Shown here piece by piece: positions 11,814-27,381 of a DNA stretch of 64,000 bases. Every line of letters begins with the position of its first letter. Position 1 is the first letter of the stretch. This DNA is from Gordius sp. MW1 (lineage: Eukaryota; Nematomorpha; Gordioida; Gordea; Gordiidae), in NCBI GenBank assembly GCA_964036665.1, contig OZ038530.1, positions 1,736,001 through 1,800,000 of the forward strand, written 5' to 3'. A program made the translations under genes and the position numbers. Under the pieces are notes generated by a model. The model was not told the origin of the DNA. It saw nothing but the letters and a program-made list of their open reading frames with translations, and made no database searches.

Positions 11814-14800
11814 GCCCATAAATTGCATAGCAATTAAAAAATAAATAATTTGGCTTTAATTTGCTATCTAAGCATTATTTACGTTGGAAGGACGGACGGT
11901 CACGGATGGTCACGGATTGTCACGGACGGTCACGTATGGTCACGGACGGTCACGGATGGTCACGGACGGTCACGGATGGTCACGGACGGTCACGGATGGT
12001 CACGGATGGTCACGGACGGTCACGGATGGTCACGGATGGTCACGGACGGTCACCGATGGTCACGGACGGTCACGCATGGTCACGGATGGTCACGGACGGA
12101 CAACAAAAAGCGAGCCCATAAATTGCATAGCAATTAAAAAATAAATAATTCGGCTTTAATTTGCTATCTAAGCATTATTTACGTTGGAAGGACGGACGAA
12201 CACGGACGGACACGGATGGTCACGGACGGTCACGGATGGTCACGGACGGTCGCGGATGGTCACGGACGGTCACGAATGGTCACGGACTATCACGGATGGT
12301 CACGGACGGTCCGGACGGTCACGGACGGACACGGACGGACACGGACGGACAACGGACGGACAACAAAAAGCGAGACCCAAAAATTGCATAGCAATTAAAA
12401 AATAAATAATGTGGCTTTAATTTGCTATCTAAGCATTATTTACGTTGGAAGGACGGACGGACAACGGACGGTCACGGATGGACACGGACGGACACGGACG
12501 GTCACGGAAGGTTACGGATGGTCACGGACGGACAACGGACGGACAACAAAAAGCGAGACACATAAATTGCATAGCAATTAAAAAATAATTAATGTGGCTT
12601 TAATTTGCTATCTAAGCATTATTTACGTTGGAAGAACGGACGGACAACGAACGGTCACGGACAGACACGGACGAACAACTGACGGACACGGACGCACAAC
12701 GGACGGACAACAAAAAGCGAGCCCATAGATTGCATAGCAATTAAAAAAATAAATAATTTGGCTTTAATTTGATATCTATCTAAGCATTATTTACGTTGGA
12801 AGGACGGACGGACAACGGACGGACACGGACCGTCACGGATGGTCACGGATCGTCACGGACGGACAACAAAAAGCGAGACACATAAATTGCATAGCAATTA
12901 AAAAATAAATAATGTGGTTTTAATTTGCTATCTAAGCATTATTTACGTTGGAAGAACGGACGGACAACGAACGGTCACGGACAGACACGGACGAACAACT
13001 GACGGACACGGACGCACAACGGACGGACAACAAAAAGCGAGACCCAAAAATTGCATAGCAATTAAAAAATAAATAATTTGGCTTAAATTTGCTATCTAAG
13101 CATTATTTACGTTGAAGGACGGACGGACAACGGACGGACACGGATAGTCACGGATGGTCACGGATGGTCACGGACGGTCACGGACGGTCACGGATAGTCA
13201 CGGATGGTCACGGACTGTCACGGAAGGTCACGGATGGTCACGGACGGTCACGGATGGTCACGGAAGGTCACGGATGGTCACGGATAGTCACGGACGGTCA
13301 CGGATGGTCACGGACGGTCACGAATGGTCACGGACAATCACGGATGGTCACGGATGGTCACGGATAGTCACGGATGGTCACGGACGGTAACGGACGGTCA
13401 CGAAACGACACGGACGGACACGGACGGACAGGGACGGACACAAGCGAGCCCATATATTGCAGAGCAATTAAAAAATAAATCATTTTGGCTTTAATTTGAT
13501 ATGTATCTAAGCATTATTTACGTTGGGCAGGACGGACGGACACGGACGGACAACGTACGGACAGCATAAAGCGAGCCCATAAATTGCATAGCAATTAAAA
13601 ATAAATAATTTGGCTTTAATTTGCTATCTAAGCATTATTTAGGTCGGAGGGACGGACGGTCACGGATCGTCACGGACGGACAACGGACGGACAACAAAAA
13701 GCGAGCCCATAAATTGCATAGCAATTAAAAAATAAATAATTTGCTTTAATTTGCTATCTAAGCATTATTTACGTTGGAAGGACGGACGGTCACGGATGGT
13801 CACGGATTGTCACGGACGGTCACGGATGGTCACGGACGGTCACGGACGGTCACGGATGGTCACGGATGGTCACGGTAGGACAACAAAAAGCGAGCCCATA
13901 AATTGCATAGCAATTAAAAAATAAATAATTTGGCTTTAATTTGCTATCTAAGCATTATTTACGTTGGAAGGACGGACGGACACGGGACACGGACGGTCAC
14001 GAATGGTCACGGACGGTCACGGATGGTCACGGATGGTCACGGACTATCACGGATGGTCACGGACGGTCACGGATGGTCACGGACGGTCACGGACGGTCAC
14101 GGATGGTCACGGACGGTCACGGATGGTCACGGATGGTCACGGATGGTCACGGACGGACAACGGACGGACAACAAAAAGCAAGACCCAAAAATTGCATAGC
14201 AAATAAAAAATAAATAATTTGGCTTTAATTTGATATCTATCTAAGCATTATTTACGTTGGGCAGGACGGACGGACACGGACAAACAACGGACGGTCACGG
14301 ATGGACACGGACGGACACGGACGGTCACGGAGGGTTACGGATGGTCACGGACGGACAACGGACGGGCAACAAAAAGCGAGACACATAAATTGCATAGCAA
14401 TTAAAAAATAAATAATGTGGCTTTAATTTGCTATCTAAGCATTATTTACGTTGAAAGGACGGACGGACAACAGACGGTCACGGACAGACACGGACGGACA
14501 ACTGACGGACACGGACGCACAACGGACGGACAACAAAAAGCGAGCCCATAAATCGCAGAGCAATTAAAAAAATAAATAATTTGGCTTTAATTTGATATCT
14601 ATCTAAGCATTATTTAACGGACAACAAAAAGCGAGACACATAAATTGCATAGCAATTAAAAAATAAATAGTGTGGCTTTAATTTGCTATCTAAGCATTAT
14701 TTACGTTATAAGGAGGGACGGACAACGGACAGTCACGGATGGACACGGACGGTCACGGATAGTCACGGAGGGTCACGGACGGTCACGGATGGTCACGGAC

Positions 14801-15240
14801 GGTCACGGACGGTCACGGACGGTCACGGATGGGCACGGACGGTTACGGACGGTCACGGATGGGCACGGACGGACAACGGATGGACAACAAAAAGCGAGCC
14901 CATAAATTGCATAGCAATTAAAAAATAAATAATGTGGCTTTAATTTGCTATCTAAGCATTATTTACGTTGGAAGGACGGACGGACAACGGACGGTCACGG
15001 ATGTACACGGACGGACACGGACGGTTACGGACGGTTACGGATGGTCACGGACGGACAACGGACGGACAACAAAAAGCGAGACACATAAATTGCATAGCAA
15101 TTAAAAAATAAATAATGTGGCTTTCAATTGCTATCTAAGCATTATTTACGTTGGAAGAACGGACGGACAACGAACGGTCACGGACAGACACGGACGAACA
15201 ACTGACGGACACGGACGCACAACGGACGGACAACAAAAAG
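11814..15240 (+). repeat. Higher-order repeat A, copy 2
   Basis: A duplicate of 1-3305 with the same unit order and the same rare variants, including the CGTATGGTCACGG array start, the divergent spacer (13442-13531) and the near-empty unit (about 14600). Differences are mainly whole monomers. One extra unit lies at about 13630-13730 with a TTAGGTCGGAGG edge. Scattered point changes include ATTAATGTGG near 12590. Confidence 0.88.
13442..13531 (+). repeat. Divergent spacer subtype, copy 2
   Basis: The counterpart of 1658-1747 in block A copy 2. It has the same altered dyad region (ATATTGCAGAGCAATT), ATCATTTTGG, GATATGTATC and GTTGGGCAGG, preceded by GGACAGGGACGG. Confidence 0.9.
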
Positions 15241-15626
15241 CGAGCCCATAAATTGCATAGCAATTAAAAAAATAAATAATTTGGCTTTAATTTGATATCT
15301 ATCTAAGCATTATTTACGTTGGAAGGAAGGACGGACAACGGACGGACACGGACCGTCACGGATGGTCACGGATCGTCACGGACGGTTACGGATGGTCACG
15401 GACGGTCACGGATGGACACGGACATACACGGACGGTCACGGACGGACACGGACGGACACGGACGGTCACGGACGGACAACGGACGGACAACAAAAGCGAG
15501 ACCCAAAAATTGCATAGCAATTAAAAAATAAATAATTTGGCTTTAATTTGATATCTAAGCATTATTTACGTTGGAAGGACGGACGGTCACGGATCGTCAC
15601 GGACGGACAACGGACGGACAACAAAA
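15241..15626 (+). repeat. B-like units between A copy 2 and C copy 1
   Basis: These start with the GGAAGGAAGG array signature (about 15320), like the start of each B copy, followed by the short unit with GGACGGTCACGGATCGTC (about 15580-15600). Relative to B copy 1, about 600 bp (roughly 3720-4320) is missing before the sequence rejoins the unit with CGTCTCGG. Confidence 0.75.
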
Positions 15627-18600
15627 AGCGAGCCCATAAATTGCATAGCAATTAAAAAATAAATAATTTGGCTTTAATTTGATATCTATCTAAGCATTAT
15701 TTACGTTGGAAGGACGGACGGACAACGGACGGACACGGACCGTCACGGATGGTCACGGATCGTCACGGATGGTCACGGATCGTCTCGGATGGTCACGGAC
15801 GGACACGGACGGACACGGACAGACACGGACGGTCACGGACGGACACGGACGGACACGGACGGTCACGGACGGACACGGACGAACACGGACGGACACGGAC
15901 GGTCACGGACGGTCACGGACGGACAACGGACAGACAACGGATGGACAACAAAAAGCGAGACCTAAAAATTGCATAGCAATTAAAAAATAAATAATTTGGC
16001 TTTAATTTGCTATCTAAGCATTATTTACGTTGGAAGGACGGACGGACAACAGACGGTCACGGATTGACACGGACGGACACGGACGCTCACGGACGGTCAC
16101 GGATGGTCACGGACGGTCACGGATGGTCACGGACGGTCACGGACGGTCACGGATGGTCATTGACGGTCACGGACGGTCACGGATGGTCACGGATGGTCAC
16201 GGATGGTCACGGACGGACAACAAAAAGCGAGCCCATAAATTGCATATCAATTAAAAAATAAATAATTTATCTTTAATTTGATATCTATCTAAGCATTATT
16301 TACGTTGGAAGGACGGACGGTAACGGACGGTCACGGATGGTCACGGATGGCCACGGACGGTCACGGACGGTCACGGACGGTCACGGATGGTCACGGACGG
16401 TCACGGACGGTCACGGACGGTCACGGATCGTCAGACGGTCACGGATGATCACGGATAGTCACGGATGGTCACGGAAGGTCACGGATGGTCACGGATGGTC
16501 ACGGATGGTCACGGACGGACAACGGACGGACAACAAAAAGCGAGCCCATAAATTGCATAGCAATTAAAAAATAAATAATTTGGCTTTATTTTGATATCTA
16601 TCTAAGCATTATTTACGTTGGAAGGACGGACGGTAACGGACGGTCACGGATGGTCACGGATGGTCACGGACGGTCACGGACGGTCACGGACGGTCACGGA
16701 TGGTCACGGACGGTCACGGACGGTCACGGATAGTCACGGATGGTCACGGACGGTCACGGACGGTCACGAATAGTCACGGATGGTCACGGACGGTCACGGA
16801 CGGTCACGGATGGTCACGGACGGTCACGGACGGACAACAGACGGACAAAAAAAAGCGAGCCCATAAATTGCATAGCAATTAAAAAATAAATAATTTGGCT
16901 TTAATTTGATATCTATCTAAGCATTATTTACGTTGGAAGGACGGACGGACAACGGACGGACACGGACGGTCACGGACGGTCACGGATGGTCACGGACGGT
17001 CACGGACGGTCACGGACGGTCACGGATAGTCACGGATGGTCACGGACGGTCAAGGACGGTCACGAATAGTCACGGATGGTCACGGACGGTCACGGACGGT
17101 CACGGACGGTCACGGATGGTCACGGATGGACACGGACGGTCACGGATGGTCACGGACGGTCACGGACGGACAACAGACGGACAACAAAAAGCGAGCCCAT
17201 AAATTGCATAGCAATTAAAAAATAAATAATTTGGCTTTAATTTGATATCTATCTAAGCATTATTTACGTTGGAAGGACGGACGGACAACGGACGGACACG
17301 GACGGTCACGGACGGTCACGGACTATCACGGATGGTCACGGACGGTCACGGATGGTCACGGACGGTCACGGACGGTCACGGATAGTCACGGACGGTCACG
17401 GATGGTCACGCACGGTCACGGATGGTCACGTATGGTCACGGACGGACAACGGACGGACATCAAAAAGCGAGCCCATAAATTGCATATCAATTAAAAAATA
17501 AATAATTTGGCTTTAATTTGCTATCTAAGCATTATTTACGTTGGAAGGACGGACGGTCACGGATCGTCACGGACGGACAACGGACGGACAACAAAAAGCG
17601 AGCCCATAAATAGCATAGCAATTAAAAAATAAATAATTTGGCTTTAATTTGCTATCTAAGCATTATTTACGTTGGAAGAACGGACGGACAACGGACGGTC
17701 ACGGATGGACACGGACGGACACGGACGGTCACGGATGGTCACGGACGGACAACGGACGGACAATAAAAAGCGAGACACATAAATTGCATAGCAATTAAAA
17801 AATAAATAATTTGGCTTTAATTTGATATCTATCTAAGCATTATTTACGTTGGAAGCACGGACGGACAACGGACGGACACGGACCGTCACGGATGGTCACG
17901 GACGGTCACGGATGGTCACGGATGGTCACGGACGGTCGGGGACGGACACGGACGGACACGGACGGTCACGGACGGTCACGGACGGACACGGACGGACACG
18001 GACGGACAACGGACGGACAACAAAAAGCGAGACCCAAAAATTGCATAGCAATTAAAAAATAAATAATTTGGCTTTAATTTGCTATCTAAGCATTATTTAC
18101 GTTGGAAGGACGGACGGACAACGGACGGTCACGGATGGTCACGGACGCTCACGGACGGACACGGACGCTCACGGACGGTCACGGATGGTCACGGACGGTC
18201 ACGGATGGTTACGGATGGTCACAGACGGTCACGGATGGTCACGGACGGTCACGGATGGTCACGGACGGTCACGGACGGACAACAAAAAGCGAGCCCATAA
18301 ATTGCATAGCAATTAAAAAATAAATAATTTGGCTTTAATTTGATATCTATCTAAGCATTATTTACGTTGGAAGGACGGACGGTCACGGATGGTCACGGAC
18401 GGTCACGGACGGTCACAGATCGTCACGGACGGTCACGGATGGTCACGGACTATCACGGATGATCACGGACGGTCACGGATAGTCACGGATGGTCACGGAC
18501 GGTCACGGATGGTCACTGACGGACAACGGACGGACAACAAAAAGTTAGCCCATAAATTGCATAGCAATTAAAAAATAAATAATGTGTCTTTAATTTGCTA

Positions 18601-19960
18601 TCTAAGCATTATTTACGTTGGAAGAACGGACGGACAACAAACGGTCACGGACAGACACGGACGAACAACTGACGGACACGGACGCACAACGGACGGACAA
18701 CAAAAAGCGAGCCCATAAATTGCATAGCAATCAAAAAAATAAATAATTTGGCTTTAATTTGATATCTATCTAAGCATTATTAACGTTGGAAGGACGGACG
18801 GACAACGGACGGACACGGACCGTCACGGATGGTCACGGATCGTCACGGACGGTCACGAATGGTCACGGATGGTCACGGACGGTCACGGACGGACACGGAC
18901 GGACACGGACGGTCACGGACTGTCACGGACGGACACGGACGGACAACAAAGAGCGAGACCCAAAAATTGCATAGCAATTAAAAAATAAATATTTTGGCTT
19001 TAATTTGCTATCTAAGCATTATTTATGTTGGAAGGACGGACGGTCACGGATTGTCACGGACGGTAACGGACGGACAACGGACGGACAACAAAAAGCGAGA
19101 CACATAAATTGCATAGCAATTAAAAAATAAATAATTTGGCTTTAATATGATATCTATCTGAGCATTATTTACGTTGGGCATGACGGACGGACACGGACGG
19201 ACAACGGACGGACAACAAAAAGCGAGCCCATAAATTGCATAGCAATTAAAAAATAAATAATTTGGCTTTAATTTGATATCTATCTAAGCATTATTTAGGT
19301 TGGAAGGACGGACGGTCACGGACGGTCACGGATGGTCACGGATGGTCACGGACGGTCACGGACGGACACGGACGGTCACGGATGGTCACGGACGGTCACG
19401 GACGGTTACGGATCGTCACGGACGGTCACGGATGGTCACGGACTATCACGGATGATCAAGGACGGTCACGGATAGTCACGGATGGTCACGGACGGTCACG
19501 GATGGTCACTGACGGACAACGGACGGACAACAAAAAGCGAGCCCATAAATTGCATAGCAATTATAAAATAAATAATTTGGCTTTAATTTGATATATATCT
19601 AAGCATTATTTACGTTGGAAGGACGGACGGACAACGGACGGTCACGGATGGTCACGGATCGTCACGGACGGTCACGGATGGTCACGGATGGTCACGGACG
19701 GTCACGGACGGACACGGACGGTCACGGACGGTCACGGACGGTCACGGACGGTCACGAATAGTCACGGACGGTCACGGATGCTCACGGATGGTCACGGACG
19801 GTCACGGACGGACACGGACGGACACGGACAGACACGGACGAACACGGACGGACACGGACGGACACGGACGGACACGGACGGTCACGGACGGTCACGGATG
19901 GTCACGGACGGTCACGGACGGACACGGACGGTCACGGACGGTCACGGACGGACAACAAAA
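15627..19960 (+). repeat. Higher-order repeat C, copy 1 (4334 bp)
   Basis: Matches 19961-24294 with the same unit order and boundaries exactly 4334 bp apart; internally the offset shifts to 4344 and back, one monomer. Recognisable points include GTCATTGACGG (near 16158), CGTCAGACGG (near 16430), GACAAAAAAAAGCG (near 16846), GGAAGCACGG (near 17851), GGTCGGGGACGG (near 17937) and GTTGGGCATGACGG (near 19172). Very few point differences from copy 2 were seen, for example GGATTGTC near 19048 against GGATGGTC, and TATCTGAGC near 19158 against TATCTAAGC. Confidence 0.92.
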
Positions 19961-22900
19961 AGCGAGCCCATAAATTGCATAGCAATTAAAAAATAAATAA
20001 TTTGGCTTTAATTTGATATCTATCTAAGCATTATTTACGTTGGAAGGACGGACGGACAACGGACGGACACGGACCGTCACGGATGGTCACGGATCGTCAC
20101 GGATGGTCACGGATCGTCTCGGATGGTCACGGACGGACACGGACGGACACGGACGGACACGGACGGTCACGGACGGACACGGACGGACACGGACGGTCAC
20201 GGACGGACACGGACGAACACGGACGGACACGGACGGTCACGGACGGTCACGGACGGACAACGGACAGACAACGGATGGACAACAAAAAGCGAGACCTAAA
20301 AATTGCATAGCAATTAAAAAATAAATAATTTGGCTTTAATTTGCTATCTAAGCATTATTTACGTTGGAAGGACGGACGGACAACAGACGGTCACGGATTG
20401 ACACGGACGGACACGGACGCTCACGGACGGTCACGGATGGTCACGGACGGTCACGGATGGTCACGGACGGTCACGGACGGTCACGGATGGTCATTGACGG
20501 TCACGGACGGTCACGGATGGTCACGGATGGTCACGGATGGTCACGGACGGACAACAAAAAGCGAGCCCATAAATTGCATATCAATTAAAAAATAAATAAT
20601 TTATCTTTAATTTGATATCTATCTAAGCATTATTTACGTTGGAAGGACGGACGGTAACGGACGGTCACGGATGGTCACGGATGGCCACGGACGGTCACGG
20701 ACGGTCACGGACGGTCACGGATGGTCACGGACGGTCACGGACGGTCACGGACGGTCACGGATCGTCAGACGGTCACGGATGATCACGGATAGTCACGGAT
20801 GGTCACGGAAGGTCACGGATGGTCACGGATGGTCACGGATGGTCACGGATGGTCACGGACGGACAACGGACGGACAACAAAAAGCGAGCCCATAAATTGC
20901 ATAGCAATTAAAAAATAAATAATTTGGCTTTATTTTGATATCTATCTAAGCATTATTTACGTTGGAAGGACGGACGGTAACGGACGGTCACGGATGGTCA
21001 CGGATGGTCACGGACGGTCACGGACGGTCACGGACGGTCACGGATGGTCACGGACGGTCACGGACGGTCACGGATAGTCACGGATGGTCACGGACGGTCA
21101 CGGACGGTCACGAATAGTCACGGATGGTCACGGACGGTCCCGGACGGTCACGGATGGTCACGGACGGTCACGGACGGACAACAGACGGACAAAAAAAAGA
21201 GAGCCCATAAATTGCATAGCAATTAAAAAATAAATAATTTGGCTTTAATTTGATATCTATCTAAGCATTATTTACGTTGGAAGGACGGACAAACAACGGA
21301 CGGACACGGACGGTCACGGACGGTCACGGATGGTCACGGACGGTCACGGACGGTCACGGACGGTCACGGATAGTCACGGATGGTCACGGACGGTCACGGA
21401 CGGTCACGAATAGTCACGGATGGTCACGGACGGTCACGGACGGTCACGGACGGTCACGGATGGTCACGGATGGACACGGACGGTCACGGATGGTCACGGA
21501 CGGTCACGGACGGACAACAGACGGACAACAAAAAGCGAGCCCATAAATTGCATAGCAATTAAAAAATAAATAATTTGGCTTTAATTTGATATCTATCTAA
21601 GCATTATTTACGTTGGAAGGACGGACGGACAACGGACGGACACGGACGGTCACGGACGGTCACGGACTATCACGGATGGTCACGGACGGTCACGGATGGT
21701 CACGGACGGTCACGGACGGTCACGGATAGTCACGGACGGTCACGGATGGTCACGCACGGTCACGGATGGTCACGTATGGTCACGGACGGACAACGGACGG
21801 ACATCAAAAAGCGAGCCCATAAATTGCATATCAATTAAAAAATAAATAATTTGGCTTTAATTTGCTATCTAAGCATTATTTACGTTGGAAGGACGGACGG
21901 TCACGGATCGTCACGGACGGACAACGGACGGACAACAAAAAGCGAGCCCATAAATAGCATAGCAATTAAAAAATAAATAATTTGGCTTTAATTTGCTATC
22001 TAAGCATTATTTACGTTGGAAGAACGGACGGACAACGGACGGTCACGGATGGACACGGACGGACACGGACGGTCACGGATGGTCACGGACGGACAACGGA
22101 CGGACAATAAAAAGCGAGACACATAAATTGCATAGCAATTAAAAAATAAATAATTTGGCTTTAATTTGATATCTATCTAAGCATTATTTACGTTGGAAGC
22201 ACGGACGGACAACGGACGGACACGGACCGTCACGGATGGTCACGGACGGTCACGGATGGTCACGGATGGTCACGGACGGTCGGGGACGGACACGGACGGA
22301 CACGGACGGTCACGGACGGTCACGGACGGACACGGACGGACACGGACGGACAACGGACGGACAACAAAAAGCGAGACCCAAAAATTGCATAGCAATTAAA
22401 AAATAAATAATTTGGCTTTAATTTGCTATCTAAGCATTATTTACGTTGGAAGGACGGACGGACAACGGACGGTCACGGATGGTCACGGACGCTCACGGAC
22501 GGACACGGACGCTCACGGACGGTCACGGATGGTCACGGACGGTCACGGATGGTTACGGATGGTCACAGACGGTCACGGATGGTCACGGACGGTCACGGAT
22601 GGTCACGGACGGTCACGGACGGACAACAAAAAGCGAGCCCATAAATTGCATAGCAATTAAAAAATAAATAATTTGGCTTTAATTTGATATCTATCTAAGC
22701 ATTATTTACGTTGGAAGGACGGACGGTCACGGATGGTCACGGACGGTCACGGACGGTCACGGATCGTCACGGACGGTCACGGATGGTCACGGACTATCAC
22801 GGATGATCACGGACGGTCACGGATAGTCACGGATGGGCACGGACGGTCACGGATGGTCACTGACGGACAACGGACGGACAACAAAAAGTTAGCCCATAAA

Positions 22901-24294
22901 TTGCATAGCAATTAAAAAATAAATAATGTGTCTTTAATTTGCTATCTAAGCATTATTTACGTTGGAAGAACGGACGGACAACAAACGGTCACGGACAGAC
23001 ACGGACGAACAACTGACGGACACGGACGCACAACGGACGGACAACAAAAAGCGAGCCCATAAATTGCATAGCAATCAAAAAAATAAATAATTTGGCTTTA
23101 ATTTGATATCTATCTAAGCATTATTAACGTTGGAAGGACGGACGGACAACGGACGGACACGGACCGTCACGGATGGTCACGGATCGTCACGGACGGTCAC
23201 GAATGGTCACGGATGGTCACGGACGGTCACGGACGGACACGGACGGACACGGACGGTCACGGACTGTCACGGACGGACACGGACGGACAACAAAGAGCGA
23301 GACCCAAAAATTGCATAGCAATTAAAAAATAAATATTTTGGCTTTAATTTGCTATCTAAGCATTATTTATGTTGGAAGGACGGACGGTCACGGATGGTCA
23401 CGGACGGTAACGGACGGACAACGGACGGACAACAAAAAGCGAGACACATAAATTGCATAGCAATTAAAAAATAAATAATTTGGCTTTAATATGATATCTA
23501 TCTAAGCATTATTTACGTTGGGCATGACGGACGGACACGGACGGACAACGGACGGACAACAAAAAGCGAGCCCATAAATTGCATAGCAATTAAAAAATAA
23601 ATAATTTGGCTTTAATTTGATATCTATCTAAGCATTATTTACGTTGGAAGGACGGACGGTCACGGACGGTCACGGATGGTCACGGATGGTCACGGACGGT
23701 CACGGACGGTCACGGATGGTCACGGACGGTCACGGACGGTTACGGATCGTCACGGACGGTCACGGATGGTCACGGACTATCACGGATGATCAAGGACGGT
23801 CACGGATAGTCACGGATGGTCACGGACGGTCACGGATGGTCACTGACGGACAACGGACGGACAACAAAAAGCGAGCCCATGAATTGCATAGCAATTATAA
23901 AATAAATAATTTGGCTTTAATTTGATATATATCTAAGCATTATTTACGTTGGAAGGACGGACGGACAACGGACGGTCACGGATGGTCACGGATCGTCACG
24001 GACGGTCACGGATGGTCACGGATGGTCACGGACGGTCACGGACGGACACGGACGGTCACGGACGGTCACGGACGGTCACGGACGGTCACGAATAGTCACG
24101 GACGGTCACGGATGCTCACGGATGGTCACGGACGGTCACGGACGGACACGGACGGACACGGACAGACACGGACGAACACGGACGGACACGGACGGACACG
24201 GACGGACACGGACGGTCACGGACGGTCACGGATGGTCACGGACGGTCACGGACGGACACGGACGGTCACGGACGGTCACGGACGGACAACAAAA
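19961..24294 (+). repeat. Higher-order repeat C, copy 2 (4334 bp)
   Basis: A tandem partner of C copy 1. Its interior, 20560-23564, is itself the 3.0-kb unit E that is amplified again at 27382-35403. Its last 730 bp (23565-24294) recur at 35404-36143. Point differences from copy 1 are few, for example GGTCCCGG near 21138, GACAAACAACGG near 21288 and GGGCACGG near 22836. Confidence 0.92.
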
Positions 24295-27200
24295 AGCGAG
24301 CCCATAAATTGCATAGCAATTAAAAAAATAAATAATTTGGCTTTAATTTGATATCTATCTAAGCATTATTTACGTTGGAAGGACGGACGGACAACGGACG
24401 GACACGGACCGTCACGGATGGTCACGGATCGTCACGGACGGTCATGGATGGTCATGGATGGTCACGGACGGACACAAACGGTCACAGACGGTCACGGACG
24501 GACAACGGACGGACAACGGACGGACAACAAAAAGCGAGACCCAAAAATTGCATAGCAATTAAAAAATAAATAATTTGGCTTTAATTTGCTATCTAAGCAT
24601 TATTTACGTTGGAAGGACGGACGGACAACAGACGGTCACGGATTGACACGGACGGACACGGACGGTCACGGATGGTCACGGACGGTCACGGATGGTCACG
24701 GACGGTCACGGACGGACACGGACATCACGGACGGTCACGGACGGACAACAAAAAGCGAGCCCATAAATTGCATAGCAATTAAAAAATAAATAATTTGGCT
24801 TTAATTTGGTATCTATCTAAGCATTATTTACGTTGGAAGGACGGACGGACAACGGACGAACACGGACCGTCACGGATGGTCACGGATCGTCACGGACGGT
24901 CACGGATGGTCACGGATGGTCACGGACGGTCACGGACGGACACGGACGGACACGGACGGACACGGACGGACACGGACGGACACGGACGGACACGGACGGA
25001 CACGGACGGTCACGGACGGTCACGGACGGTCACGGACGGTCACGGACGGTCACGGACGGTCACGGACGGACAACGGACGGACAACGGACGGACAACAAAA
25101 AGCGAGACCCAAAAATGGCATAGCAATTAAAAAATAAATTATTTGGCTTTAATTTGCTATCTAAGCATTATTTACGTTGGAAGGACGGACGGTCACGGAC
25201 GGTCACGGATGGTCACGGATGGTCACGGACGGTCACGGATGGTCACGGATGGTCACGGACGGTCACGGATGATCACGGATAGTCACGGATGGTCACGGAA
25301 GGTCACGGATGGTCACGGATGGTCACGGATGGTCACGGACAGACAACGGACGGACAACAAAAAGCGAGCTCATAAATTGCATAGCAATTAAAAAATAAAT
25401 AATTTGGCTTTAATTTGATATCTATCTAAGCATTATTTACGTTGGAAGGACGGACGGACAACGGACGGACACGGACGGTCACGGACGGTCACGGACTATC
25501 ACGGATGGTCACGGACGGTCACGGATGGTCACGGACGGTCACGGATAGTCACGGACGGTCACGGATGGTCACGGACGGTCACGGATGGTCACGGATGGTC
25601 ACGGACGGACAACGGACGGACATCAAAAAGCGAGCCCATAAATTGCATATCAATTAAAAAATAAATAATTTGGCTTTAATTTGCTATCTAAGCATTATTT
25701 ACGTTGGAAGGACGGACGGTCACGGATCGTCACGGACGGACAACGGACGGACAACAAAAAGCGAGCCCATAAATAGCATAGCAATTAAAAAATAAATAAT
25801 TTGGCTTTAATTTGCTATCTAAGCATTGTTTACGGACGGTCACGGAAGGTCACGGAAGGTCACGGACTGTCACGGATGGTCACGGACACGGACGGACAAC
25901 GGACGGACAACAAAAAGCGAGACCCAAAAATTGCATAGCAATTAAAAAATAAATAATTTGGCTTTAATTTGATATCTATCTAAGCATTATTTACGTTGGA
26001 AGGACGGACGGACAACTGACGGACACGGCCGGTCACGGATGGTCACGGACGGTCACGGATGGTCACGGACGGTCACGGATGGTCACGGACGGTCTCGGAT
26101 AATCACGGACAGTCACGGACGGTCACAGATGGTCACGGACGAACAACGGATGGACACGGACGGACACGGACGGACACGGACGGTCACGGATGGTCACGGA
26201 CGGACAACGGACGGACAATAAAAAGCAACCCATAGAGACCCAAAAATTGCATAGCAATTAAAAAATAAATAATTTGGCTTTAATTTGATATCTAAGCATT
26301 ATTTACGTTGGAAGGACGGACGGTCACGGATCGTCACGGACGGACAACGGACGGACAACAAAAAGCGAGACTTAAAAATTGCATAGCAATTAAAAAATAA
26401 ATAATTTGGCTTTAATTTGATATCTATCTAAGCATTATTTACGTTGGAAGGACGGACGGACAACGGACGGACACGGACCGTCACGGATGGTCACGGATCG
26501 TCACGGACGGTCACGGATGGTCACGGATCGTCACGGACGGTCACGGACGGACACGGACGGACACGAACGGTCACGGACGGTCACGGACGGTCACGGACGG
26601 TCACGGACGGACAACGGACGGACAACTGACGGACAACAAAAAGCGAGACCCAAAAATTGCATAGCAATTAAAAAATAAATAATTTGGCTTTAATTTGCTA
26701 TCTAAGCATTATTTACGTTGGAAGGACGGACGGACAACAGACGGTCACGGATTGACACGGACGGACACGGACGGTCACGGATGGTCACGGACGGTCACGG
26801 ATGGTCACGGACGGTCACGGACGGGCACGGACGGTCACGGACGGTCACGGACGGTCACGGACGGTCACGGACGGACAACAAAAAGCGAGCCCATAAATTG
26901 CATAGCAATTAAAAAATAAATAATTTGGCTTTAATTTGATATCTATCTAAGCATTATTTACGTTGGAAGGACGGACGGACAACGGACGGACACGGACCGT
27001 CACGGATGGTCACGGATCGTCACGGATGGTCACGGATGGTCACGGATGGTTACGGACGGTCACGGACGGACACGGACGGACACGGACGGACAACGGACGG
27101 ACAACAAAAAGCGAGACCCAAAAATTGCATAGCAATTAAAAAATAAATAATTTGGCTTTAATTTGCTATCTAAGCATTATTTACGTTGGAAGGACGGACG

Positions 27201-27381
27201 GACAACAGACGGTCACGGATTGACACGGACGGACACGGACGCTCACGGACGGTCACGGATGGTCACGGACGGTCACGGATGGTCACGGACGGTCACGGAC
27301 GGTCACGGATGGTCATTGACGGTCACGGACGGTCACGGACGGTCACGGATGGTCACGGATGGTCACGGACGGACAACAAAA
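24295..27381 (+). repeat. Higher-order repeat D, copy 1 (about 3.09 kb)
   Basis: Units here include one with GGTCATGGATGGTCATGG (about 24440) and a spacer with TAATTTGGTATCTATC (about 24803). There is a large gamma-rich array at 24915-25070, a spacer with GCTCATAAATTG (about 25368), units with a GCATTGTTTACGG edge (about 25826), and a spacer with GACTTAAAAATTGC (about 26367). The block recurs at 36144-39190 and 53411-56318, and in rearranged form after 61411. Confidence 0.9.
24931..25060 (+). repeat. Homogeneous sub-runs: seven gamma then six alpha decamers
   Basis: This stretch contains seven consecutive CACGGACGGA monomers (24931-25000) followed by six consecutive CACGGACGGT monomers (25001-25060), then 11-mers leading into the spacer. 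Copies of the same array at about 36780-36890 and 53820-53920 have fewer gamma monomers. It shows local slippage-type amplification of one monomer form and the usual zonation toward gamma and 11-mers at the 3' end of arrays. Confidence 0.9.
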
